DNA from: Bdellovibrionota bacterium
GTDB taxonomy: Bacteria; Bdellovibrionota; Bacteriovoracia; Bacteriovoracales; Bacteriovoracaceae
Direction of reading: 5' to 3'
Length of the DNA: 17,503 nucleotides
Assembly (NCBI GenBank): GCA_030836365.1
Contig: JAURQB010000167.1
Coordinates: 1-17,503 of the forward strand
Shown: positions 1 to 6,736 of the stretch, one piece after another
How positions within the stretch are numbered: position 1 is the stretch's first letter
How the letters are laid out: every line of letters begins with the position of its first letter
Notes under the pieces: generated by a model
Seen by the model: only the letters and a program-made list of their open reading frames with translations
What the model was told of the DNA's origin: nothing
The model's database searches: none
Made by a program: the position numbers and the translations under genes

Positions 1-248
1 GGGCTAACATAGATATCATCAGCACCAGGAAGATAATTATAATCTGGAGATCTTAGAAATCCAAAACCATCAGGCAAAATTTCAAGAACACCATTTCCAA
101 AAATCTCTTCATTGTTTTTAGCTCTTGCTTTTAAAATAGCAAAAATAACCTCGTGCTTTTTTAAAGCCCCTGGGTTTTCAATGTTCATCTCAGTGGCCAA
201 TTGAGTCAACTCACCAATACTTTTTTCTCTCAATTCATTCAAATGCAT
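1..248 (-). CDS. rho: Transcription termination factor Rho, N-terminal part (cut by window edge)
   Basis: Rho is the hexameric RNA helicase that ends transcription at rut sites. The visible 82 codons start at an ATG whose complement is 246-248, preceded by the Shine-Dalgarno TAAGGAG (complement of 258-264). They begin MHLNELREKSIGELTQLATE, the helical Rho_N domain. After KKHEVIFAILKARAK they run into GNGVLEILPDGFGFLRSPDY and LPGADDIYVS, the start of the CSD/OB-fold RNA-binding domain. This matches E. coli Rho almost position for position, so identity is near certain. The ATPase core lies beyond the left edge. The gene diverges from ruvX across about 246 bp containing a strong promoter and a long leader. 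Confidence 0.96.
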   Translation of the reverse strand, partial: MHLNELREKSIGELTQLATEMNIENPGALKKHEVIFAILKARAKNNEEIFGNGVLEILPDGFGFLRSPDYNYLPGADDIYVS

Positions 249-430
249 CTACTAATACTCCTTAAATAATGACGATAATCTGAAAATATGTTTATTGAAT
301 TAGGTTTTTTAAATTAAAAATAGACGAAAAAATGCCTCTAAATATCGTTAACTAATTAATTTTATTGAACTTTTAAAAATCTTTCCTACTAATTGAAGTA
401 CAGAAATGAAATCTAAACAAGAATACTCAC

Positions 431-458
431 ATAATAACTCGATAAGTTTCGATGTCAA
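431..458 (-). promoter_or_regulatory. Sigma70-type promoter for rho
   Basis: On the minus strand there is a perfect -35 TTGACA (complement of 453-458), a 16-bp spacer, and a -10 TATTAT (complement of 431-436, five of six consensus bases). Transcription would start near 424, leaving a leader of about 175 nt before the rho ATG. Long untranslated leaders are known for rho in other bacteria, where Rho represses its own synthesis; that this one does so is inference. Confidence 0.6.
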
Positions 459-461
459 GAT

Positions 462-489
462 TTATCATTGATCAAAAAAAAGCTACAAT
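462..489 (+). promoter_or_regulatory. Possible promoter placing the ruvX start at or next to the mRNA 5' end
   Basis: A -35-like TTATCA (462-467), 16-bp spacer and -10 TACAAT (484-489, five of six matches) lie directly in front of ruvX. The start codon at 495 is only six bases after the -10, so a transcript from this promoter would be leaderless. No Shine-Dalgarno is visible before the ATG. The -35 is weak, so confidence is limited. Confidence 0.35.
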
Positions 490-494
490 GACTT

Positions 495-938
495 ATGACT
501 AATGCTGAAAAATACGACAGACAAACAATCTTATGTATCGATTATGGAACTAAAAATATCGGGTTTTGCTTATATAAAATTGGAATTGATCCTTTTCCCA
601 TGCCATTTTTACAAATCAAAAACAAAACAACCGACGCTTCTATCAGCTCAATTATTGAAATAATCAATGATGAATGCGTGGATATTATTGTCCTCGGACT
701 TCCTCTTCATAAAGATGGTAACGACAGCGAGATGACAAAAATGGTTAGAAGTTTCAAGTCCCAACTTGAAACCCAAAAGCTCCCTCCTATTCAATTTCAA
801 AATGAGTTTCTTACCTCATATGAAGCTGAGGACCGAATGAAAAGTTCAGCCCGTTATAATTTTAAAGTAGATAAAAACCAAGTGGATAGCCTCGCCGCTT
901 CAATCATTTTGGAAGAGTGGCTAAAAAATCATCAATAA
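495..938 (+). CDS. ruvX: RuvX/YqgF-family RNase H-fold nuclease
   Basis: Member of the YqgF/RuvX family (RuvC-like fold), implicated in pre-16S rRNA 5' processing and proposed as a Holliday junction resolvase. The 147 residues are close to the family norm (about 138 in E. coli). Seen: the first strand with D16 in IDYGTKNIG (13 DxGxKxIG-type motif), the VLGLPLHKDG loop (66-75), and the C-terminal VDSLAASIIL with D131. The usual DERLTS/T motif reads NEFLTS (103-108): the Glu (E104) is kept, but the preceding Asp is Asn and the Arg is Phe. ATG 495 is the only ATG before the first motif and has no clear ribosome site. mltG follows after 24 bp; ruvX and mltG (yrrK and yrrL) are also neighbours in Bacillus. 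Confidence 0.9.
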   Translation: MTNAEKYDRQTILCIDYGTKNIGFCLYKIGIDPFPMPFLQIKNKTTDASISSIIEIINDECVDIIVLGLPLHKDGNDSEMTKMVRSFKSQLETQKLPPIQFQNEFLTSYEAEDRMKSSARYNFKVDKNQVDSLAASIILEEWLKNHQ

Positions 939-962
939 AATTTGATGTGATTCTTATCTAGT

Positions 963-2018
963 ATGATAAAATTTTTGTTAATGAAAAAAATTAAGAAATT
1001 ATTATACTACGTCCTCGGACTCGCAGTTAGCTCTTCTCTAATTTACGGAGTTTTTATCTATCACCAACTTCAAGTCTGGAAATATGCTGGGCCAGATGCA
1101 GTTTTTAAAGTGCGAGCGGGAGAATCTTTTGCCAGAATAAATTATCGCTTAAAGAAAGATGGTTTTATTTCAAACTCAACTGTCTTTTATCGCTTGGCCA
1201 AGTTAAAAAGCCTTGTCACTCGTATCAGAGTTGGAGAACACAATATTCCCTCGAACTCCAACATGATTAATATTATTACGATTCTAACGGCAGGTTCTGG
1301 AAGTGATATTTCAATTACAATTCCAGAAGGTAAAAACCTGTACGAAATTGCAGAAATACTCGAGTCTCGAGATGTGATCGAGGATAAATCAGATTTTATT
1401 CTTGATGCAAAAACTGAATCCCTAACAGACTCCTTGGGAATTCCGGCACAAACCACTGAAGGATATTTATATCCTGACACTTATCGCTTTAGTAAAAATA
1501 CAGACCCCCAAACCGTAATACGACGAATGGTTAAGAATTTTTTTGAAAAAGTAAAAAAGCTAGATTTTACAAAATCCTCTTTGTCTCCACATGAAGTTAT
1601 TACTTTAGCATCTATTGTTGAAAAAGAGACCGGAGCAAAGTTTGAACGTCCTTTAATCTCTGGTGTTTTCCACAACCGTTTAAAAAAAAAAATGAGACTT
1701 CAATCTGACCCAACAACAATTTATGGAATATTTGAAGACTTTGACGGTAACTTGAGAAAGAAAGATCTACAGCAAAAAACAGATTATAATACTTATCGAA
1801 TAGGTGGACTTCCGAAAGGGCCTATATCAAATCCAGGCTTAGCTTCAATTAAAGCCGTCTTAAAACCTAAGAAACATTCTTTTTTATATTTTGTCTCTCA
1901 AAATGACGGAACTCATGTATTTACAAAAACATACAAAGAGCACCTCGCTGCGGTTAAAAAGTGGCAATTAAATCGTAAAAACCGAAAAGGTAAAAGTTGG
2001 CGAGATCTCAAAAAATGA
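963..2018 (+). CDS. mltG: Endolytic murein transglycosylase MltG (YceG-like)
   Basis: MltG cleaves nascent glycan strands at the inner membrane and is thought to set strand length by terminating polymerisation. Of 351 residues, about 14-32 form a single N-terminal membrane anchor after a Lys-rich start. A LysM-like region follows (VFKVRAGESFARINYRLKK; VTIPEG-like ITIPEGKNLYEIAEIL), then TEGYLYPDTYRF and the catalytic segment LASIVEKETG with the presumed catalytic Glu at E220. The end carries RLQSDPTTIYGI, YNTYRIGGLPKGPISNPG and LYFVSQNDGTHVFTKTYKEH, all family signatures. Length is normal. A second in-frame ATG at 981 (MKKIKKLL) could also be the start; neither has a convincing ribosome site. 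Confidence 0.96.
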   Translation: MIKFLLMKKIKKLLYYVLGLAVSSSLIYGVFIYHQLQVWKYAGPDAVFKVRAGESFARINYRLKKDGFISNSTVFYRLAKLKSLVTRIRVGEHNIPSNSNMINIITILTAGSGSDISITIPEGKNLYEIAEILESRDVIEDKSDFILDAKTESLTDSLGIPAQTTEGYLYPDTYRFSKNTDPQTVIRRMVKNFFEKVKKLDFTKSSLSPHEVITLASIVEKETGAKFERPLISGVFHNRLKKKMRLQSDPTTIYGIFEDFDGNLRKKDLQQKTDYNTYRIGGLPKGPISNPGLASIKAVLKPKKHSFLYFVSQNDGTHVFTKTYKEHLAAVKKWQLNRKNRKGKSWRDLKK

Positions 2019-2025
2019 TCTCGCC
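1999..2025. terminator. Hairpin at the mltG 3' end, possible bidirectional terminator
   Basis: A perfect 9-bp stem, GGCGAGATC (1999-2007) with GATCTCGCC (2017-2025), encloses a 9-nt loop. The mltG stop TGA (2016-2018) lies at the loop/stem junction. It sits between two convergent genes whose stops are 20 bp apart. No proper U-tract follows on the plus strand; on the minus strand the flank reads AACTTTTACC, only mildly U-rich. A terminator role is therefore likely from position but not from the full motif. Confidence 0.4.
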
Positions 2026-2037
2026 CAAACATACACT

Positions 2038-2511
2038 CTAGTAATCTAAGCCTGACTTTCGAATATGAACCTTTGGTTTTGATTCGTCATTCATCACTTT
2101 ACTGGAAATTACTCTGGCCACAACAATCTCATGATCTCCAGGTTTTGATTTACTGACAAATTGACACTCAATAACCGATTTTGCGGCATTTATCGCAACT
2201 GCATTTTCACCAAAACGTTCATGTTCAATTTGGGAAAACGGTGATTGCTCATAACCGCTCCAAAAGTGACGCATATATTGGGTATCATGGTCCCCAACAA
2301 TGTTAATTGAAAAAGACTTACCTGAGGTTATTGCGTCATAACCAGGACGGTCTGAGTTAATGGCAAAACTCACTAATAACGGGCTGAAAGATATCTGCTG
2401 AACCCAACTTGCTAAATATCCATCAATTTGTTTCTCTCCTTCGGCCACAACGATAAATAAACCGGATGGTATATGGCCCACCCCTTGTGCGATTTCTGAT
2501 GCATCCATCAT
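2038..2511 (-). CDS. Flavin reductase-like domain protein (FMN-binding)
   Basis: About 157 residues of the flavin reductase-like, FMN-binding split-barrel family (PF01613 type). Such proteins use NAD(P)H to reduce FMN, supply reduced flavin to a partner oxygenase, or simply bind FMN. Seen: the N-terminal IPSGLFIVVAEGEKQIDGYLASWVQQISFSPLLVSFAI, which aligns with the family core, KSFSINIVG, the GDHEIVVARV strand (the usual GDH..v.G.V motif), and the ending VHIRKSGLDY typical of one stand-alone subgroup. The substrate or partner cannot be read from sequence. Two adjacent ATGs follow the Shine-Dalgarno AAGGGAGG (complement of 2513-2520); the second (complement of 2506-2508) has more normal spacing. 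It diverges from the S8 protease gene and converges on mltG. Confidence 0.85.
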   Translation of the reverse strand: MMDASEIAQGVGHIPSGLFIVVAEGEKQIDGYLASWVQQISFSPLLVSFAINSDRPGYDAITSGKSFSINIVGDHDTQYMRHFWSGYEQSPFSQIEHERFGENAVAINAAKSVIECQFVSKSKPGDHEIVVARVISSKVMNDESKPKVHIRKSGLDY

Positions 2512-2525
2512 GCCTCCCTTTATTA

Positions 2526-2548
2526 AGGTGTCTAAAGTTTAGACACCT
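2526..2548. promoter_or_regulatory. Perfect 11-bp-arm palindrome, candidate operator
   Basis: AGGTGTCTAAA (2526-2536), a single G, then TTTAGACACCT (2538-2548): both arms match perfectly. It lies just upstream of the flavin reductase Shine-Dalgarno, 15 bp from the first ATG, in the 141-bp gap shared with the divergent protease gene. The 23-bp size and near-zero spacer resemble a dimeric repressor operator more than a terminator: there is no loop and no U-tract. The regulator is unknown, and an RNA hairpin in the 5' leader or a dispersed repeat are alternatives. Confidence 0.5.
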
Positions 2549-2652
2549 GGTTAACTCCATAATTTAGGATCTTGATACTACCCCCTAAACTCTGGAAATT
2601 TCAAAGTTTTTTTTGGCATTGCTTTTGAAATGTTTTAGCTCAGGAGACAATT

Positions 2653-3537
2653 ATGGACTATTTAAAGTACTCATCGATTTCACTATTTATTCTTATCCTT
2701 TGCTCATTCAGCGCAAATGCGGGTGAGATTAATATCGCTATTATTGACACCGGAATTGACCCACATAATTCTGCATTTAAAAATCGTCTGTATGTTGGAA
2801 ACAATAAAGCGACAAGTGATCACTATGGTGTTGATTTTTCAAAAAATGCCTTTGACAAAAATAGTCCTTATGATGAGCATGGTCACGGAACTCATATCGC
2901 CGGAATTATTGCTGAATTAGCACCAAAGGCTAAGTTGCATATTTTTAAGTACTACAATCCACAAGCGTCAGGTGAAGAAAACCTTCAATCAACAATAGAC
3001 GCACTTGAATACGCTATTAATCTAGGAGTAGATATCATCAACTATTCGAGTGGCGGCCCAGAGCCATCAATTAAGGAAGAAAGACTCTTTAACCTGGCAG
3101 AGAAAAAAGGAATTATTATAGTTTCTGCAGCGGGTAACGAGGGAGAGAACATAGATGTTCAAGGTCGTGAGTTTTTTCCTGCGAGCTATCGCAATAAAAA
3201 TATTATCACCGTTGGTGCTCACAACGATAAGTATGAGCCGCTTAAATCATCTAATTATGGACATGCATCCGTGGATATTTTTGCTCCTGGAAAAAGAATA
3301 TTATCAACTTTGCCAAACAATCGACGTGGATATTTATCTGGTACATCACAAGCAACTGCATTTGTCAGTGCTAGAGTTTCAAACTTAATGAAAAAAATAA
3401 ATTCTAAAAATAGTGCAAAGATAAAAAAATACCTTTTTTCAAATTCTTTAAAACAAAAAAATATTAAAGGGCTTTGTCTCTCCAATGGAGCGCTTAACCC
3501 GGTAAACGTTATGACCCCTCTAGCTTTTGGAAATTAA
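2653..3537 (+). CDS. Secreted S8 family (subtilisin-like) serine protease
   Basis: A 294-residue exported subtilase. Residues 1-23 form a signal peptide (hydrophobic ISLFILILCSFS, cleavage expected after ANA). The catalytic triad is complete: D32 in IAIIDTGID, H78 in DEHGHGTHIAG, S232 in LSGTSQATAF. The oxyanion Asn is N162 in SAAGNEGEN. The usual GTSMASP motif reads GTSQATA. The first catalytic strand begins only a few residues after the signal peptide, so there is no N-terminal inhibitor/foldase prodomain, and no C-terminal domain is evident. The ATG has a good Shine-Dalgarno (CAGGAGAC, 2641-2648). It probably acts in the periplasm or outside the cell; substrate unknown. Confidence 0.93.
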   Translation: MDYLKYSSISLFILILCSFSANAGEINIAIIDTGIDPHNSAFKNRLYVGNNKATSDHYGVDFSKNAFDKNSPYDEHGHGTHIAGIIAELAPKAKLHIFKYYNPQASGEENLQSTIDALEYAINLGVDIINYSSGGPEPSIKEERLFNLAEKKGIIIVSAAGNEGENIDVQGREFFPASYRNKNIITVGAHNDKYEPLKSSNYGHASVDIFAPGKRILSTLPNNRRGYLSGTSQATAFVSARVSNLMKKINSKNSAKIKKYLFSNSLKQKNIKGLCLSNGALNPVNVMTPLAFGN

Positions 3538-3542
3538 CCTAA

Positions 3543-3561
3543 TTGCCAAACTCCTTGGCAA
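3543..3561 (+). terminator. Short hairpin after the S8 protease gene, weak terminator candidate
   Basis: TTGCCAA (3543-3549) pairs perfectly with TTGGCAA (3555-3561) across a 5-nt loop, starting five bases after the protease stop. The following bases are AAAATTTTAATTCC, so the U-run is short and delayed. It lies in the 52-bp gap before lnt, and some read-through into lnt is possible. Confidence 0.4.
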
Positions 3562-3589
3562 AAAATTTTAATTCCTGTTTAATAGTAAG

Positions 3590-5152
3590 GTGAAAATTCT
3601 ATATTTTATTTTACCTGTTTTTTTTGGCTCCCTTTATGCTGCTGGATTTCCTCTCTTTGGAACAAAAGTGTCCTTCATCGCTGGACCAATTTTAGGTTTT
3701 ACGGGATTATTTTACTACTTAGATAGATCAAGAACACTCAAAGAAAGTTTATTTTATTCACTTTTGTATTCTCTTGGGTTTTATTTAACGGGGTTTTACT
3801 GGGTACCCAACACTCTCACTGAATTTGGCAATATCCCATTTCCTTTAAACCATGTACTTGGGCTAAATGCCCTATTTTTAATTTCTCCACATATTTTTAT
3901 TTTTGCAACATTACTTCACATCTTTAAGAAAAAAATTATTAACCAAAACTTACAATACACTATTAAAACTTTATCCTTTTTGATTATTCAATACATAACG
4001 CCCCAACTTTTCAGTGCATATCCTGGCCATGCATGGATGAAACTGGCCCCCAATCTTTATCCAGCACCATATTTTGGCGAATATATTTTCTCTTTTATTA
4101 GTATTTTAGTTTCTTTTGAACTTCTTCACTTATATCGTGAGAAAACGTTCAATTATGTAAATGTTCTCGTCGCCTTTTTATTCTTTTTATCTTGTTTCAT
4201 ACCTGCAAAAAAAATAAACAACAAAGATTCAATTAACATTCGCGTTGCTCAAGCAAATATTGGAAACAATGCAAAGCTAAGTGCAGAGAAAGGATTACCG
4301 AATTCTGTCCATAAGGTATTAAGAACGTATCAGGATCTAAGCACGAAAAAAACCGAAAAAAAAATTGATCTTATTATATGGCCTGAAACTGCATACCCTT
4401 ATTCACTCGCCCCGTTTGTTTTAGAAAAAGATTACCAGTTTATGCCCAGGGTATTTAAAGATATTCATCAACGCATGAATGCTGATATTTTTTTGGGAGG
4501 CTACCTGCAAGATAGAAAAAGTAAATATCACCAAACTTTTAATTCTGCTTTTTTTATTCATAAAAATAAAAACACAAAGGTCTACAACAAAAACAAACTT
4601 TTACCGTTTGGAGAAAGCCTTCCATTTACAGAAGGCATCAACAATGCAATCCATTCAATAATCCCCAGTATCTCATTTTTTTCAAAATCAAACTCTAGCA
4701 CATTATTTAGCTCAGTTTCTAATACTGGCACACCTTATCGATTCGTTGGCTTTATTTGCTACGAAGCCCTATCTCCTAGCCTATTAAGAAAGCATATTAA
4801 CCTACACTCAAAAATGCCTCAATTCTTAATCAACCTAACGAATGACTCTTGGTACGGAGAAACAAGTGAGCCTGAGCAACACCTTTTTCTTTCTAAGTGG
4901 AGGTCTGTTGAGTTCAACCTCCCAATGATTAGAAGTGCAAACACTGGAATATCGACGATAATTACTAATGATGGCCGAGAATTAAGTCGAACAGGAATTA
5001 ATAAAATAGAAACTCTTGATGCTATATTTGAATTTCCAAAAAAACCTAAAAAAACATTCTTTTTAACATGGGGAATATTACCAACAATACTTTTTGGACT
5101 AAGTGTTTTAATCTTTAATATAATATTACTTAGAAAACCCTTCTTTAAGTAA
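3590..5152 (+). CDS. lnt: Apolipoprotein N-acyltransferase
   Basis: Lnt transfers the third acyl chain to the N-terminal Cys of lipoproteins in the inner membrane, the last maturation step before Lol sorting. Of 520 residues, the first ~205 hold the N-terminal membrane segments with the motif FYWVPNTLTEFG. A nitrilase domain starts near 217 (IRVAQANIG), and a final TM helix lies near 496-515. The Glu-Lys-Cys catalytic triad is visible: E266 in IIWPETAYPY, K334 in YNKNKLLPFGE, C390 in GFICYEA. NDSWYGETSEPEQH and RSANTG are also conserved. The start is GTG at 3590 with AAGG immediately before it, unusually close; no better start exists before the first TM helix. The 3' end overlaps kdsD tail to tail. 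Confidence 0.95.
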   Translation: MKILYFILPVFFGSLYAAGFPLFGTKVSFIAGPILGFTGLFYYLDRSRTLKESLFYSLLYSLGFYLTGFYWVPNTLTEFGNIPFPLNHVLGLNALFLISPHIFIFATLLHIFKKKIINQNLQYTIKTLSFLIIQYITPQLFSAYPGHAWMKLAPNLYPAPYFGEYIFSFISILVSFELLHLYREKTFNYVNVLVAFLFFLSCFIPAKKINNKDSINIRVAQANIGNNAKLSAEKGLPNSVHKVLRTYQDLSTKKTEKKIDLIIWPETAYPYSLAPFVLEKDYQFMPRVFKDIHQRMNADIFLGGYLQDRKSKYHQTFNSAFFIHKNKNTKVYNKNKLLPFGESLPFTEGINNAIHSIIPSISFFSKSNSSTLFSSVSNTGTPYRFVGFICYEALSPSLLRKHINLHSKMPQFLINLTNDSWYGETSEPEQHLFLSKWRSVEFNLPMIRSANTGISTIITNDGRELSRTGINKIETLDAIFEFPKKPKKTFFLTWGILPTILFGLSVLIFNIILLRKPFFK

Positions 5153-6100
5153 ATCGTGGATCCGAATAAACCCTAAAAATTTTTTATCTAATAACACAGG
5201 CATTATTGATATTTGCCTTTCAGGAGCTTCCATTAAAACTAATGCCTGCGATGCTAATTGATTAGGTTTTATTGAAACAGGGTTTTTATTAATTAAAAGT
5301 TCTAATTTTGTTTTTAGATTATAATGCTTCGTAAATGCACGCCTAATATCGCCTTCAACTAATATTCCAACAAACTCATCATTTTTAACGATGGCACAAC
5401 CACCAAGATTATTTTCGGTCATCAGCAAGATTGCCTCTTGTAATGTATTCTCCGGTGCTAGAACAGGACATTCTCTGGCTTTCCACATCAAACTTTCAAC
5501 TTTCATCAGAAGTGATTTCCCTAACAGGCCTCCAGGATGATTAACGGCAAACCCTTCTTTAGAAATGCCTGATACATTTTCATAGACAACGGCCATTGCG
5601 TCACCAACAGCTAGCGCAAGAGTTGAACTTGTAGTAGGTGCTTGATTATTTATACACGCTTCTTTTTCAACACTACAATCAAATACTAGTTTACACCTTC
5701 TTGCGATTGAAGAGTTTACATTCCCCAAGAGACCGATTGCATTTTCATCGATGGGCAAATAAGGCAAAAGTTTAATAATTTCGTCTGTCGTGCCAGATTT
5801 AGATAAAAAAACAAAGACATCATTTTTGGTTACTCTACCAAGGTCTCCATGTAGTGCTTCCACTGGATGAAGCGAATAGGAAGATAAACCAAGGCTCGAA
5901 AAGGTAGAGGCAAGCTTAGAACCGATTTGCCCAGACTTACCAATTCCAACAAAAACTAGACTACCGCTACGATTAATCAGTTGATGGAAGAGTTTTTCTA
6001 ATAGATCAATTTGATCATCAGTAATTTTACTTTTAGCAGATATTATTGCATTTGCCTCAATCTCTAATACACTCTTAAATAATTTAAAATTACTACTCAT
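5126..6100 (-). CDS. kdsD: D-arabinose-5-phosphate isomerase (KpsF/GutQ/KdsD family)
   Basis: Interconverts ribulose-5-phosphate and arabinose-5-phosphate, the first committed step to the lipopolysaccharide sugar Kdo. The 324-residue version begins MSSNFKLF, with AGGG nine bases upstream; a GTG seven codons earlier (6121) is a less likely start. The order is a SIS domain then two CBS domains, as in E. coli KdsD (328 residues). Seen: VGIGKSGQIGSK (51-62), HPVEALHGDLG (78-88), LSKSGTTDE, APTTSSTLALAVGDAMAV, and NHPGGLLGK with H188, equivalent to the catalytic His of E. coli KdsD. The CBS pair ends GFIRIHDLLKEGF, matching the E. coli end. One deviation: GKSGH is GKSGQ (Q58). The last 27 bp overlap lnt convergently. 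Confidence 0.93.
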   Translation of the reverse strand: MSSNFKLFKSVLEIEANAIISAKSKITDDQIDLLEKLFHQLINRSGSLVFVGIGKSGQIGSKLASTFSSLGLSSYSLHPVEALHGDLGRVTKNDVFVFLSKSGTTDEIIKLLPYLPIDENAIGLLGNVNSSIARRCKLVFDCSVEKEACINNQAPTTSSTLALAVGDAMAVVYENVSGISKEGFAVNHPGGLLGKSLLMKVESLMWKARECPVLAPENTLQEAILLMTENNLGGCAIVKNDEFVGILVEGDIRRAFTKHYNLKTKLELLINKNPVSIKPNQLASQALVLMEAPERQISIMPVLLDKKFLGFIRIHDLLKEGFSK

Positions 6101-6143
6101 TCTAAAACGCCCTAAAAACACTATTTTTTTTCACAAGAGTTGA

Positions 6144-6149
6144 TATAAT
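6144..6149 (+). promoter_or_regulatory. Perfect -10 box next to the lipoprotein start
   Basis: TATAAT lies ten bases before the ATG at 6160, with no good -35 at 16-18 bp upstream and no Shine-Dalgarno before the ATG. If it is used, the mRNA would have a leader of only about 3-4 nt. In such AT-rich DNA a chance match is possible. Confidence 0.35.
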
Positions 6150-6159
6150 CATATCTACA

Positions 6160-6723
6160 ATGAATACCCTATTTTCAATAAATTTTAACACAGTCAATAA
6201 AAATAAATTTTTAGTTTATTTTTTTACCCTATTTGTTCTTTCAGGCTGTAGCAGTTATGAACATTTTGAATACTTAACCAAAGAGGTTGAGATACCAAAT
6301 AAAGTTTTTAAATCAAATTATGCTGAAACGTGGACTGCTGTCGTTGCGACGATTAACAAATTTGATCTAGAACTACAAAATCAAGAATCTGGGAGTATAA
6401 AAACCAAATGGATCGACAACACGTTAAAACTTAATTTTAGTGACTCTTTTGGAGGGTCTGACGCAGTTAAAGCGGCGAAATTTAAATTAATCATTAATGT
6501 CATCAGAGGTTTTCAGAGTTCCCAAGAAGTAACAAAGGTAACGATTTACAAGAGGCAATTAGTTAATCAGGACTTTCTACAAGGGTGGAAGGTAATACCA
6601 AGTGACCAGATTGAGGAACAGACATTATTATATAGGGTAGAGAGAGCTTTATTAATTGATCAAAAAATAAAGGCGATTGAAAAAGAAAAAATTAAAGCAG
6701 AAGAAATGAAATTCGGAATTTAA
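6160..6723 (+). CDS. Predicted lipoprotein, BamC-like
   Basis: 187 residues with a lipoprotein signal: a positively charged start, the hydrophobic stretch KFLVYFFTLFVLSGC and the lipobox LSGC with C30 as the acylated Cys. The residues after it are Ser-Ser, not Asp, which by the E. coli rule favours outer-membrane sorting. The mature part has a segment YAETWTAVVATINKFDLELQNQESGSIKTKWID, which resembles the repeat fold of BamC/NlpB, a lipoprotein of the BAM outer-membrane insertion complex. It then ends in a charged helix (KIKAIEKEKIKAEEMKF). The BamC resemblance is by pattern only; the rest I do not recognise. It is divergent from kdsD (59 bp between starts) and converges on the HEAT-repeat gene with a 13-bp gap. 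Confidence 0.7.
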   Translation: MNTLFSINFNTVNKNKFLVYFFTLFVLSGCSSYEHFEYLTKEVEIPNKVFKSNYAETWTAVVATINKFDLELQNQESGSIKTKWIDNTLKLNFSDSFGGSDAVKAAKFKLIINVIRGFQSSQEVTKVTIYKRQLVNQDFLQGWKVIPSDQIEEQTLLYRVERALLIDQKIKAIEKEKIKAEEMKFGI

Positions 6724-6736
6724 AATCAATTTATTA

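Noticed and set aside
1187..1675. Minus-strand open frames inside mltG
   Set aside because: mltG is unambiguous on the plus strand through this stretch; the reverse frames show no motifs.
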